From: Dromaius novaehollandiae
Taxonomy: Eukaryota > Chordata > Aves > Casuariiformes > Dromaiidae
Reading direction: 5' to 3'
Length of the DNA: 64,000 nt
Assembly: GCF_036370855.1 (NCBI RefSeq)
Contig: NC_088130.1
Location: 15,095,543-15,159,542 of the forward strand
Shown: positions 36,297 through 46,255 of the stretch, piece after piece
Layout: each line of letters opens with the position of its first letter
Position numbering within the stretch: position 1 is the stretch's first letter
The notes under the pieces: model-generated
Database searches by the model: none
The model's input: the letters and a program-made list of their open reading frames with translations, nothing else
Told to the model about the DNA's origin: nothing
Program-made: the position numbers and the translations under genes

Positions 36297-36620
36297 TTAA
36301 AATCTTTCCCATATTAATTTTGTAAAACACTTAGAAATGCATTGAATCACTACATAAACGCATACAAAAACTACTAGCACCATTCCCAAAATTGTTAAAC
36401 ATTTTTTAACCCATGAGCTCACATCAGGGAACCAGGAAGTCAACCATTTCCATGTTTCTTCAAATCCGAAAGAAGTATCATCTTTCTGAACCCCATGTAA
36501 GATTTCAGTCTGCTTCCAGATTTCATTTAGATCGGTAGAAATTCTCCCGCTTTGATCCACATATACACAGCAACTAGTATTTATTACTGTACATACTCCT
36601 CCCTGAGATGCCAATAACAT
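36297..36620 (-). pseudogene. env: Provirus A env, transmembrane subunit fragment
   Basis: This 107-residue open frame corresponds to the end of the TM ectodomain, the membrane anchor (LTILGMVLVVFVCVYVV) and a short cytoplasmic tail. The C-x6-CC motif of gammaretroviral-type TM is visible at C-TVINTS-CC near its start. The surface subunit and fusion peptide region are absent, so it cannot make a working envelope. Confidence 0.85.
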
Positions 36621-36766
36621 AAAGCTGCAATGGCATCAGAGGTTTTATCACTCACTCCCAATTGTGGAAACAGCCACCTTACAAATGACTGAAACCTAGT
36701 AGGTCGATCTGTTCCATAATTACTTCCAAATGGAGATTGTGACTCCAAAATCCTTCCTGATTCCCT

Positions 36767-36955
36767 TTAATTGTTTGGCTCAGGTAACCTAGAAAAGCTA
36801 ACCACCACATTTCTCCCCTGGTTATTAAGGAGAACATCATTTTTACACAGATACCGTAACAACAATATTAACCCTATTCCTAACAAACAGATTAAAGCAA
36901 TTCTTCCCTGAATACAATCTAAATTTAAAACCGATTCGCTTCCAATACAACTCAT
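36767..36955 (-). pseudogene. env: Provirus A env leader-region fragment
   Basis: A 62-residue frame starting 75 nt past the pol stop, with one strong hydrophobic segment (IALICLLGIGLILLL). Its position suggests the start of env, with a signal or leader segment. Direct similarity is not clear to me. It is separated from the TM fragment by a deletion. Confidence 0.45.
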
Positions 36956-37029
36956 ATATCTTTATATATTTTTAACTTTAAAGGTTGAACTTGTTCAGCT
37001 TTCCACGTCTCTCGAGGTACTGCTTTCAC

Positions 37030-38448
37030 TCAGGTGTAGTGGATCCAGGAATCAATTCCCTGCAGTTTCACAGCAGTATTTGTTGTTAGCAGTACAAGAT
37101 ACGGTCCTCTCCACTTTTCTACCAATGGCTCGTCCTTCCAGGTCCGAAGATACACTTGATCTCCCGGCTGGAATGAATGTACAGGTGAATCTAAAAGTAC
37201 AGGAGATCTTAACTGGATGTACCTACGGAGAGAAGTAAGAACCTTTGCCATAGACAAGAGATAATCACTTAAAATTTGATCGCTCTTAACGTGCATTTGA
37301 ATTTCATTTCCAGTTAAATTTACAGTGTAAGGTTTACCATACAGAATCTCAAATGGACTAACTTTCTCCCTAACCCTTGGGGTTATTCTGATTCTTAATA
37401 ATGCCAGAGGTAAAACATCAGTCCATTTCATCTGAGTCTCCTGACACAATTTTCCTACCTGTCTCTTAATTGTTTGATTCATTCTTTCCACTTTTCCACT
37501 GGATTGTGGCCTCCAGGGGGTATGTAAGTCCCATTTAATTTGTAGTATTTTTGAGATTTGTTGTACTATTTCTGCTATAAAATGAGGTCCCCTATCTGAA
37601 GAAAACCCTTCTGGTACCCCAAATCTTGGTATAATTTCTTTTAATAACATTTTCACTACCTCCCTGGCTTTATTGGTACGACACGGGAAAGCCTCAGGCC
37701 ATCCTGAAAAGGTGTCAACAATTACCAACAAATATTTATATCCATTACATTTTGGTAATTCAGAAAAATCAATTTGCCAGTAATCCCCAGGCATGAAGCC
37801 CCATTTTACTTCCCCTGGGGGGGGCTTCTTCTGAAACACATTAGTCCATTTTCCCTCTGATAATTCCAGAGCCCGGGCTAAAGCAATCAGTTCTGCTTTC
37901 TGGGCTGATGTATTTGCTGGTAGTGATCTTGCTTCGATTTCTCCTTCCAAAGTGACGACAGCGTATCCAGCCCTTCTTTCTCCCTTTATTATAAATCTGC
38001 TCCCATTGGTAAATAATTCGCAGTCTGGATTCTGCAATGGAACATCTCTCAAATCTGGACGGCTGGAATATACTCGCTCAATAGTTTGCAGACAGTCATG
38101 AGCCAACCTCCCCTCTTCATGAAGTGGTAATAAAGATGCCGGATTAAGGGTATTAGACACCTTCATGGTTACATCTTCTTGCTCAAGTATCACTGCCTGG
38201 TACTGCACCATCCTACTCGGGGATAACCAGTGATGCCCTTTTTGTTCTAAAACTGCTGCAACAGCATGTGGTACATAAACAGTCACTCTTTGTCCCAACG
38301 TCAATTTTCGTGCCTCTTGTATTAACAGCACAGCAGCTGCAACTGCTCTGAGGCATCCTGGCCACCCTGCACTCACTTTATCCAGCTGTCTTGAAAAGTA
38401 AGCCACAGGTATTTTCCAATTTCCTAAAGTCTGTACAAGCACTCCCAA
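37030..38448 (-). pseudogene. pol: Provirus A pol: RT connection/RNase H and integrase
   Basis: A 472-residue open frame. It starts in the RT connection region ([11 protein letters not shown]), then RNase H ([11 protein letters not shown], where the usual catalytic Asp is Asn; [16 protein letters not shown]). It jumps to the integrase core: [17 protein letters not shown] and SSGKVERMN carry the three D,D,E residues. It ends with the C-terminal GPY-type domain (WRGPYLVLL). The RNase H C-terminal part and integrase HHCC zinc finger are missing through an in-frame deletion near residue 200. The RT polymerase domain upstream is also lost. Confidence 0.9.
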
Positions 38449-38464
38449 AGCCTGGTGCCCTCTC

Positions 38465-39166
38465 TCATGTACATAAAGTTTTTTTTTTGTTTTTTTTTTT
38501 TTTTTTTTTTTTTTTTACAGGCAGGATTGGAGTATTGTACTTGGATTGACATTCTCGCAACAGTCCATACTTTAAGAAATTATTAATCATAGGCTCCAGT
38601 CCAACACGGGCCTCTAACTTCATGGGATACTGTTTTCGCCTTACCGGTTTAGCTCCTTGTTTTAATTCCACCTTTACCGGTTCTGCACATCTGGCTCTTC
38701 CGGGTTTCTCCGTTGCCCACACAAAAGGGATTACTGCGTCCATTACTTCAGAGGGAATTTCGCTTGGTCCATCCTCCACCTGTTCGGAATCCAGTGCTTT
38801 CTGCAACATATATGCTTGTGCCTTCCAGGCGTTACTTTGTGGAATGTGCACCTTAACTTTGTTTTGATCAAAGGTTATCTGTGCCCCCAGTGTATTCAGT
38901 AAATCCCTCCCCATTAGGGGTAATGGGCATTCTGGCATGTATAAGAATTCATGTGTTAACACCCTATTTCCTATTTCACATTTAATTGGTTGAAAGAAAG
39001 GTTTGACCTCTCGCTTTCCCGTGGCCCCAATTACTGGCATAGAGAATTTACTCATTGGTCCCTTACAGCTATTTAGTACTGAATATGCTGCTCCAGTGTC
39101 TACTAAAAATTTAACTGTTTCGTTCCCCAGCTTTACTGAAACCAGGGGTTTGGCTGGGGAATCCAA
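38465..39166 (-). pseudogene. pro: Provirus A protease and first residues of RT
   Basis: The retroviral aspartic protease has its active site (FLVDTGAAYSVLN) and its conserved C-terminal part (LMGRDLLNTLGAQITFD). The start of RT follows (RKQYPMKLEAR...GLLRECQS). The frame then runs into a 40-bp A-rich tract at 38478-38518 that encodes lysines and ends. It lies in the same frame as gag, beyond a single TGA (38, 39 kb junction at 39188-39190). The protease itself looks intact. Confidence 0.92.
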
Positions 39167-39187
39167 TTTCTCAACCCCCGGTCCCCG

Positions 39188-40417
39188 TCAGTCTGAATCC
39201 TCTGTCCCAATCATGAGCAAATCTGCCTCTGGAACAGATGCAGACTGAGGTTCCCAATGATCTGATTGTCTCTTCGGGCACTCATTTTTCCAGTGCCCCT
39301 TCCCCCTGCAAATTGCACACTGATCTCTCCTTAGCGGAATTCTGTTTCCCAAATTCCCTCCTACTCTATGCCCTCTTCCACGTCCTTGTCCTTTCGGAAA
39401 ACCCCTTCCCTGAGAGGGAGTTTGTACTTGGGCAAATGCAGCTGCCAAGATTGCAGCATTTTGCCTCTTATCTTTCAGTTTCTCCTTTTGTTTTTCCTTT
39501 CTCTCTACTTCTTCCCTATTATTGTACACCTTATATGCAATTTCTATTAATTGCGATATCGACATCCCCGACATACCATCTACTTTCTGAAGCTTTCTCC
39601 TTATATCTGGTGCTGATTGTCCTACAAATAATGTAGTAAAAGTCATCTTATTTGCTTCGTCCTCGGGATCCAAGTCTGTCCATTTTCGGGCAGTTTCACA
39701 TAACCGCTCGTAAAATGCAGAGGGATCCTCAGTCTTACCCTGTGCGACTTGATATAGTTTTGCAATGTTTTTGGGCCTAGGTACTCCATGCTTTACCCCA
39801 TATAATATTAACTGTTGGTACTGTGTAGTCATTAACCTGCCTGCCCCTGTGTTTTGATCCCAACCCGGTTCCTGGGCCGGCATAAAACGGTCTGGTCCGT
39901 CTCTAGCATTTTGTCTTTCATTCTCCTCTTGAGCTTTGTCTAATACCATTCTTTTCTCCTCAGGTGCAAGCAAAGTATTTAAAAGCACCTGTAAATCCTG
40001 CCAATCTGGATTATGATTCTCAATTATCATTTTAAAGGATTGATACATCTTTTCTGGATTTTCTCGGTACGACCCGGCAGACTCCTTCCAATTCATTAAA
40101 TCTGTAGTTGAAAAAGGGACCTTCACATACACAGGCATCCCGGCTGGTCCGACTGCTTGACACAGCGGGGCCTGAATCGCGGGATTTTGTTGAGCCCGAG
40201 TAGCCCGAGTTCTGCCTGCAATCGGGCTACATGCCTCACTTCCCTTATTTCTGCTATCGACACTACCTTGATCTCTTTCCGGAGAGACCAATAGTTGTAC
40301 ATCCTCTTCCTCATCACCCACTTTTAAACATCTTTTCCCAATGCTACAAGCAGAGCAACACCGAGACATTTTCTCTTTGTTTCCCATCATCATTAACACA
40401 TTTGAATCAGAAATCAA
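39188..40417 (-). pseudogene. gag: Provirus A gag, capsid and nucleocapsid
   Basis: A 409-residue frame covering p12-like, capsid and nucleocapsid parts. Capsid shows a QGKTEDPSAFYERL segment, followed by a charged helix rich in Lys/Glu (EEVERKEKQKEKLKDK) as in gammaretroviral CA. A single zinc knuckle CAICRGKGHWKNEC follows near the end. The N-terminal matrix lies in another frame (40414-40722), so a frameshift near 40415-40430 breaks Gag. It ends with TGA at 39188-39190. Confidence 0.92.
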
Positions 40418-40722
40418 CAGCTTACATTTTTCCTAGTTTCATGATCATTTCTCAGAGAGAAGAACAAATCTACATATGGGACCTCATCCCATTTGTTCTG
40501 TCTTCTGCAAAACAACATAAGTTGCAAGATTGTATTATAGTTTAGCGTTCCCTTTTCTGGCCATTTTTCCTCATCCTCCAGTTTATACATTGGCCACCAC
40601 TGAGTACAGTATTCCTTTAATTTTCTCCTTGTTAAAGGATTCCCACCAAACTTTCTCCAGTGTTTCAGGATGCATCCTAAAGGAGAACAGGAGGATACCC
40701 CCACAGATTGTCCTGTTCCCAT
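40414..40722 (-). pseudogene. gag: Provirus A gag, matrix
   Basis: The 102-residue frame begins MGTGQS, with Gly2 available for myristoylation, about 320 bp inside the 5' LTR. The region LKHWRKFGG...YCTQWWPMYKL resembles matrix of avian-type gammaretrovirus-like elements. The frame closes at 40414, overlapping the rest of gag in a different frame. Confidence 0.88.
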
Positions 40723-41020
40723 ATTATTACCCTTAAAAGAACGTTCTTACCAATTACGCTTTCGTACACTCCAGTCGTCACTGTCCAAACGTGTACAAAG
40801 CTTACCTTTGGTTACCACAACCAATTACCCTTGTATCATACCCTTTATGCAATGTCTCTTAATAATTACTGCGTTGCACCTTTGAGTCGCTTACCTGTTC
40901 CGACCAGGGAGGGTGCTCACGGAGTCCCCGAACAAAACGGTCGGTGCGCGCTGGAGTCCGATGAGCAGCGTCTCCCCGCCGGAACTGGCAAGACAATCCG
41001 GGCAAGGCTTTACAGCGAGA

Positions 41021-41038
41021 GTCCCACCTGGGTCGCCA
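41021..41038 (-). other. Primer binding site of provirus A
   Basis: Minus strand TGGCGACCCAGGTGGGAC lies six bases inside the 5' LTR end. It begins TGG as expected for pairing with a tRNA 3' CCA. It resembles the 3' end of an arginine tRNA from memory; tRNA identity is not settled. Confidence 0.7.
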
Positions 41039-41044
41039 GAAAAC

Positions 41045-41717
41045 TGTTGTCCGAAAAGCGGATTCGTTGCCCGGTGTGCAATAAGCCAATAATTACACAC
41101 TCAGGAGAGACATTTGTTTATTTATTTCAGAGTTGCGCAAGCCTGGGTGCTCGGTGGTTTCCCACAAATCAAGCACACCCCCCCCAACTTTTCAAGTAGC
41201 ATTTATACACACAAATTGCCAGATTTACGACTTTCCCTTTTACACTGATTGGTTAGTGATTTCTTCATTCCCTGGATCCCACCCCTGCTCCTCAAGGTCC
41301 TGGTCAATTAACACTGCCCCAGCTGGGTCAGTAGGTGTTATCTCCCAAGGCCCTGAGGAAGAAGACATAATCCAGACCCCTTAATCAACACTGTTTCAAC
41401 AGTGAGAGGAGGCTTTGCTTCCCAAGGTCCTGGCACCCAAACAGGCCTTATTTCTCAGCCTTGGCATCCTCCCTTTCGGAGAGTGGGGCACAGGAATGCA
41501 GACTGCTTGTAACTCCCTTATCTTTCCAGCCTGCACCAGCTCTGAGGCCCTTTCTTACCGAACTAGGAGCGCGGCCTAAGGCTTCAGCAAATTTAGCTAC
41601 TCATGCTAAGCAAGTGTGCGGCTACTCATGCTAAGCAAATTCTGCCTAAGATAGAAGTTATCCAAATCTACCTACTTCAAACATTCTTTCTGAGCTTCTC
41701 AGGGTTGTCTTGTAACA
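41045..41717 (-). repeat. Provirus A 5' LTR
   Basis: 673 bp, same ends and layout as the 3' LTR. The two differences I could count are A/G at offset 16 (35589 vs 41060) and T/C in 'ctgaggccYttt' (about 36079 vs 41550). Confidence 0.96.
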
Positions 41718-42070
41718 AGGGGATCCCAGGCTGTGCAACATCATCCGCACCCTGCAACAGCAAAACCAAACCGTTTTCCCCTCCTTAATGGAGTGGGTGC
41801 TGGGCGCGGTGTGGTTAACTTGGTCGACTGCCACAGACATCGATGACGGGCTCACTGAATGGACTACTATTGTAGCAGCAATAAACCAGCTGCAGCAATT
41901 AGGAATGTTGTCCAGAATTTATTCCCCCGAGTTTACCGGACTGGATCAGATCCCTATGAGCAAAACCTTCCAAACTCAGATGCTGCAAACCACCCTCCCC
42001 ATCTTAAAGCGATGGTGCTACCTGTGATTGGGGGGGTGTGGCAGGTACGGTGGGGGAAGTCGCAGGGTTG
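41718..42070 (+). pseudogene. gag: Element B gag, 3' part
   Basis: The open stretch encodes MEWVLGAVWLTWSTATDIDD and ends at about 42027. It is in the same frame as the gag segment left of the provirus once one copy of the 4-bp target duplication is discounted. This shows both pieces belonged to one reading frame when the provirus inserted. No CCHC knuckle is seen, consistent with the 3' end of gag being deleted. Confidence 0.6.
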
Positions 42071-42329
42071 ATATCTCAGTTAGTGGAGGCATCCTCTGTT
42101 AGCAGAGATGGGAAGACGGAAAACAGGTGGGTAAATGTGAAAAAGAAAGAAAGGGTGAGTCGCGGCACTATGTTCTGAGACTTGCTTCAAGTGGGCAGGC
42201 CATGGCGGGAGGTGGATGGTAAACCCAGCACAGAGCTGCTTCAGCCAGAGCAGCGCACACAGCCCCCAGGGGTGGGGAAGTGCGGCGAGCAGCCTGGAGA
42301 GCTCAGGGGAGAACCAGCGACACCCACTG

Positions 42330-42787
42330 CCCCGCCGGCAGCGTGCACAGAGGGGCATCTGCCAGTGGCACAAACAGGGGCCAGGCAGCGTTGCCCCCGT
42401 TGTACCCGCTTAGCTCCACAGCGGTTGCGGACCAAAAAGCATTATATTCGTAGAGGACAAAAGCCTGGGGAGGTGTGGCAAACTGATTCTATTGGACCCT
42501 TACCAGAGAGCCAGCAGCACAGATATGTCCTGACCGCTGTAGATGCCTGCTCTGGTCTATTGTGCACCCACTCCTGCGCCGCAGCTACCCAGGCTCATGC
42601 CATTAAAGCACTAGAAGACTCGATTGGGTTATATGGTTCCCCAGTGGAAATCCAAAGCGATCAGGGCACTCATTTTACAGGGAATGACATTCGAAATTGG
42701 GCTGGAAAGTGAGGAATAGGCTGGACATATCACATACCCTACCATCTGCAAAGGGCGCGAATGATAGAAGAAATGAATGGGCTGCTC
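42330..42787 (+). pseudogene. pol: Element B integrase remnant
   Basis: Integrase joins viral DNA to host DNA. The + frame shows the second half of the zinc-binding region (CPRC), then WQTDSIGPLP (first catalytic Asp), VDACSGLL and SDQGTHFTGNDI (second catalytic Asp). A TGA at 42711-42713 breaks the frame, and past it an EMNGLLK-like stretch marks the catalytic Glu region (RMIEEMNG). The sequence then switches abruptly to element C at about 42790. Confidence 0.85.
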
Positions 42788-42789
42788 AA

Positions 42790-43713
42790 AGAGGGCACAG
42801 CCCCCTTGGGGCTGGCACAGTTGCCTTTTTGCATTTGGCTACAAAGACCCTTTTCCCATCTGTGGGATAAAAATAATCTCTAAAGAGGTTCTCAGTGAAA
42901 TTAGGTGCTGAGTTGTTGGCACAGAGACAACCTTGCATTAGCGCGCACCATAAGGAGGGAAAGGTCATGAGCGGATGGAATGAGGCATTATAGGGCAAAG
43001 GGAGTGTGCACTTCCATTCAGGATTTTTGGGAGGGGGGGGTTGCGAGAGTGTTTGGGTCCTCTCCAAGCATGCCCCCATAATGATCCTCTTCCTCCCCAC
43101 TTACATGATTTTGGGCAAAGGGAGAATTTAGTCTGTTTTCCTTCTAGTATCCGCCGAGTTCCACCCTGATAGTACATTGGACACTCATTTCCCTTTACTT
43201 TGGGTGTACCACACACCATGGGGCAGGTGCTTCCAACCACTCCCATTTCAATGAGTGATCTTCTCGACTCCATTGGTGAAGAGCACAAGGTAGCCCCCAT
43301 GGGAGGGTAGTGCATGGGATGGTGGTCTTCCTTCCCCGTGCAGTTCTATCTGGGTACACACCTTGGTCAGTGCAGGTTTTACCTTTCAGGCCCGAAAGCA
43401 TTGAGAGCCAGCTATAATTGTGCCACGGTGGGTCCCTGGCTTCCGATCGGAAGACAAATGACCCTCCTTTAGCCCAGGTGTTATTTAAGTCCTCCTCTAA
43501 ATTTGGGAAGTAGAGGTGGATGGGCAGTGGGTTCCCCTCGGTCAAGCCCAAGTTGTTTAAACAAACTGTAATCGAGGAGGTATTAATAAGGTGGCCAAAG
43601 AGTTGTATTTGTTTTAGGATTACATTAGATTCAAACCCCTCATTTTGTGGGGGTGCTCCCATACCATCAGTAACAAGTACTAGGGTTATCATTCCTCCCA
43701 CTATCCTTATCAT
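42790..43713 (-). pseudogene. env: Element C env remnant
   Basis: The frame from 43713 begins with a hydrophobic leader (IVGGMITLVLVTDGMG) and runs 172 residues of Cys- and Asn-containing ectodomain. Overlapping frames at 42965-43315 and 42786-43100 continue it, with several Cys and N-x-S/T sites. Position and composition point to the surface subunit. No fusion peptide, CX6CC or membrane anchor is present. Confidence 0.6.
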
Positions 43714-43935
43714 TTAGGATGAATTCATTTTACACAGGATTCCCTCAGGATGAATTCGACCCCTTTTTCAGGGTAGTACTTCCTCAGTTAGAGGTTAGCA
43801 ATCTGGGAAAATAATAAGCAGTACTACCAGTTTCAGTCCTGCCAGTAAGATTCATAGTTTCAGGCCTCGCTCACTGATCCTGTGAAAAAAAAAGAATAGC
43901 GTGTCTTGGTGGGGTGAGTCCAGACGGGTTACCCC

Positions 43936-44118
43936 TTAATGACTGGGATATATTACCTTTAGTAAGCTAGAGACGACTTCTACTCCGGTTAGGATATATT
44001 TCCACCCCGTGGCTGCATGAGGTAGGGGCCCCACGTAATCAATTTGCCAGTCAGACCACAGGGACTTCCCTGTTTTTAAGTGCAGCGCTAGTTGGAGAGC
44101 TGCACTTCCTGCTTTCAA
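43936..44118 (-). pseudogene. pol: Element C integrase fragment
   Basis: The 60-residue frame contains WQIDYVGPLP (first catalytic Asp of the integrase core) and GWKYILTGVEVVSSLL. The usual V-D after the YxLT segment is V-E here. Only the first quarter of the core remains. Confidence 0.75.
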
Positions 44119-44262
44119 TCTTAATCTACATTGTGGACACTCCGTGAGTATTTGTTCACAGATTTTTCGTGACAGTGTCCAACCTCGACTCCGGGCAGAG
44201 AAAAAGAATGCTTCCTTGCTGATGTGCCCTAGTCTCCCATGAAGCCACTCCCCTATCCTGTA

Positions 44263-44670
44263 TCATTCCTTTCCTTGCTCCTCTTCAGGCTCCATCAATA
44301 TAGTACCTATCTTTGCAAGTTTGTCTACCTCTCTATCCCATTTGGAGGGGAGTTCTGTTCGCTTAGTATGGGCTTTGACCCACCCTACCGATACAGGTCG
44401 GGATTCCGCTCTCCACAGGATCTGCTGCCAGTCTTGAGTCCTCCATATAGACACTAAGTTTATTTTCCATTTAAGTACCTCCCACTGTTTAATCCAAGTG
44501 GTGCGCCCCATCCAGACTGCAAAGGAATCTACATACACTGTGTCAATAAGAAATTTGGTTGGGATTTGATGAGTCCCTAACAGAAGGTAGATGTGGGGTC
44601 CTTCCACAGGGTCCCACTGGAAGGCCTCTACTCTCCGGATGGGGAGGCCCAATACCCATCTGGGCCCCAC
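44263..44670 (-). pseudogene. pol: Element C RNase H remnant
   Basis: The 135-residue frame shows a late RNase H layout: VYVDSFAVWMG, then a W-rich helix region, then VGWVKAHTK and WDREVDKLAK. The VKAHTK...VDKLA block is the conserved RNase H C-terminal motif (H and final D). It precedes the integrase remnant in the correct order. Confidence 0.75.
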
Positions 44671-44693
44671 TAGTTTTTTTACTACTACAGCCT

Positions 44694-46128
44694 TTAGCTC
44701 CTCCTGCAGACCGGAGAAGGGGTTATTTGTGTGCGGAGGTGCAGTGGGAGTAGTGCCTCCTGTTTCCTTTCCCCTTTATCTAATCTTGTTTCCTGCCCTG
44801 CAGGGGATACATGCCAAAAAGCATCTATCAGATTAGCAATTGTCCCTGTCATCTGCCCATGTAAAGCAGTTCTAGGTATACCTAAATGCAGCACTGTGTG
44901 CCATAGCTGATTTCTTCTTTCCCTTTCTGCCTGCGGGGTGGACTTCCCTTCCTCCTCGACTGCAGTTCTGACCACTTTCCTTATCTGGCGAGTGCTGGGG
45001 CCCTCGGCCGGGATGGTGGCATGCGTTCATCCCATCCCATTTCCCGTCCATGGGTGACCACTCGGTGTAAGAGGTCAGCCCACATGGGTATGGGGAGGGG
45101 TTGTTGCTGCTGCTGAGGGTCCTGGATTGCCCTATCATGCTGTCGGGTGCACTCTATCTCCTCCCGCTGTCGAATTAAGTACACCTTCAAGGTATGTGGA
45201 GATCCTCTTATCAATAGCTTTAGGTATGCCGGGTCCACTGGGTACGATATAGGCAAGGGGCCTAGCCGTCCCCGTTCCCCGATCACTTGTAGACAGGCGG
45301 CCTCATTTACTGCCTCAGTCAATCCCATTAAGTGTGGACGGGGATCACTAACGGCTCCCCCTGCTCATGGGGATCGATTCCTCCTGCCCAAAAGGCATCC
45401 TGGGAAGTCAGAGAATGAAGGTGACCCCCCCTCCCCCCCAGCAGAGCGGAGTTGTCAGGAGGGCCTTCCGTGAGGAAAAATCCTGGTCCCCAGAATCCTT
45501 CTGCCTCCATCTTGTTGAACATTATCCTATCTCCTCCCAGTTTGTTTATTCTTATTACCCACTCCGTCTCCGTTTCTCCAGGTTTCCGACAGAATTTTTC
45601 CTGGAGACTCACCAGCTGCAAGGGGTCAAATGGAGTGATACGAGTAGCCTCCCGCTGGTTGCCTCCTTGGGGTCTCATAGTGATTTCATGTTTTACTATG
45701 GTGGCTATCCTTTTTATCAATAGGTCATCTTCCGTATCTCCTTCCCCAATCTCTGCAGGGGGAGGGGGGTGTTGATCATTATCTGGATCAAACCAGATGT
45801 CCCCATCCCAAGTTTCTGGGTCGGTGAACACTCAGCATATTTTGACAGGGTCAAAAGTTTTAGACTGCCTTGCCAGCATCACCTCAAACTTCTCTTCTAC
45901 TGCCCTCCTTTTATCTTGTTCAACCTTCAATTGTTCTTTGGTGCGATCGTTTTCTATCTGCAGTAGCAGATATGGCTGTTTTTTGGCCTGCAGTTCATCT
46001 TGGACTTTATCTCGCTGTTCCCTGTAAGCGTAAGCTGCCTCCAAACAAGCCCCTAGCATTTTTAGAATTACGCCTTTATTTTGGCTGTCCTTACTCTTAC
46101 CCCTAGCTAAGTCTAGTTGCCTTTCCAA
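44694..46128 (-). pseudogene. gag: Element C gag remnant
   Basis: Spread over frames 45832-46128, 45328-45831, 44981-45328, 44872-45138 and 44694-44975. The first is strongly coiled-coil (EQLKVEQDKRRAVEEKFEVML). The next starts with DPETWDGDIWFDPD, shared with element B, and has FDPLQLVSLQEKF and ETETEWVIRINKLGGDR, capsid-like. A proline/glutamine stretch follows. An N-terminal coiled coil before capsid is unlike the young provirus. Confidence 0.65.
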
Positions 46129-46234
46129 GTCCCCCCAATCATACCAATGATTGTGAACCTAATTGGGTGAGAACTTGGGGGATTCCTTCACTCCATGCCT
46201 CTGTAAGTAGGTTGCTATGAGGTCACTAGCCATT

Positions 46235-46252
46235 ATCCTGTTGACTACACCA
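46235..46252 (-). other. Primer binding site of element C (tRNA-Ser-like)
   Basis: The + strand reads ATCCTGTTGACTACACCA, three bases from the LTR edge. From memory the 3' end of vertebrate tRNA-Ser is ATCCTGCCGACTACGCCA, so 15 of 18 positions agree. All three differences are C-to-T or G-to-A changes, as expected from decay. Confidence 0.65.
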
Positions 46253-46255
46253 AAT

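Larger units (their letters stand above)
35574..41717 (-). mobile_element. Young gammaretrovirus-like provirus A, internally deleted
   Basis: A complete LTR-to-LTR insertion of 6144 bp on the minus strand, flanked by the 4-bp duplication AGGG (35570-35573 and 41718-41721). The order on the minus strand is LTR, primer site, gag, TGA, pro, truncated pol, env fragments, polypurine tract, LTR. The two 673-bp LTRs differ at two positions by eye. Deletions remove most of RT, part of RNase H plus the integrase zinc finger, and most of env. A 4-bp duplication, one CCHC knuckle, gag and pro in the same frame and a CX6CC env motif all fit a gammaretrovirus-like virus. It cannot encode a complete virus. 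Confidence 0.95.
34861..42787 (+). mobile_element. Older retroviral element B, host of the young provirus
   Basis: A + strand element lacking recognisable LTRs. Its gag region is at 34861-35573 and resumes at 41718-42070 on the other side of the inserted provirus, followed by an integrase region to about 42787. Protease, RT and RNase H are missing, so it was internally deleted. It is cut on the left by a CR1 tail and on the right by element C in the opposite orientation. Confidence 0.8.
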
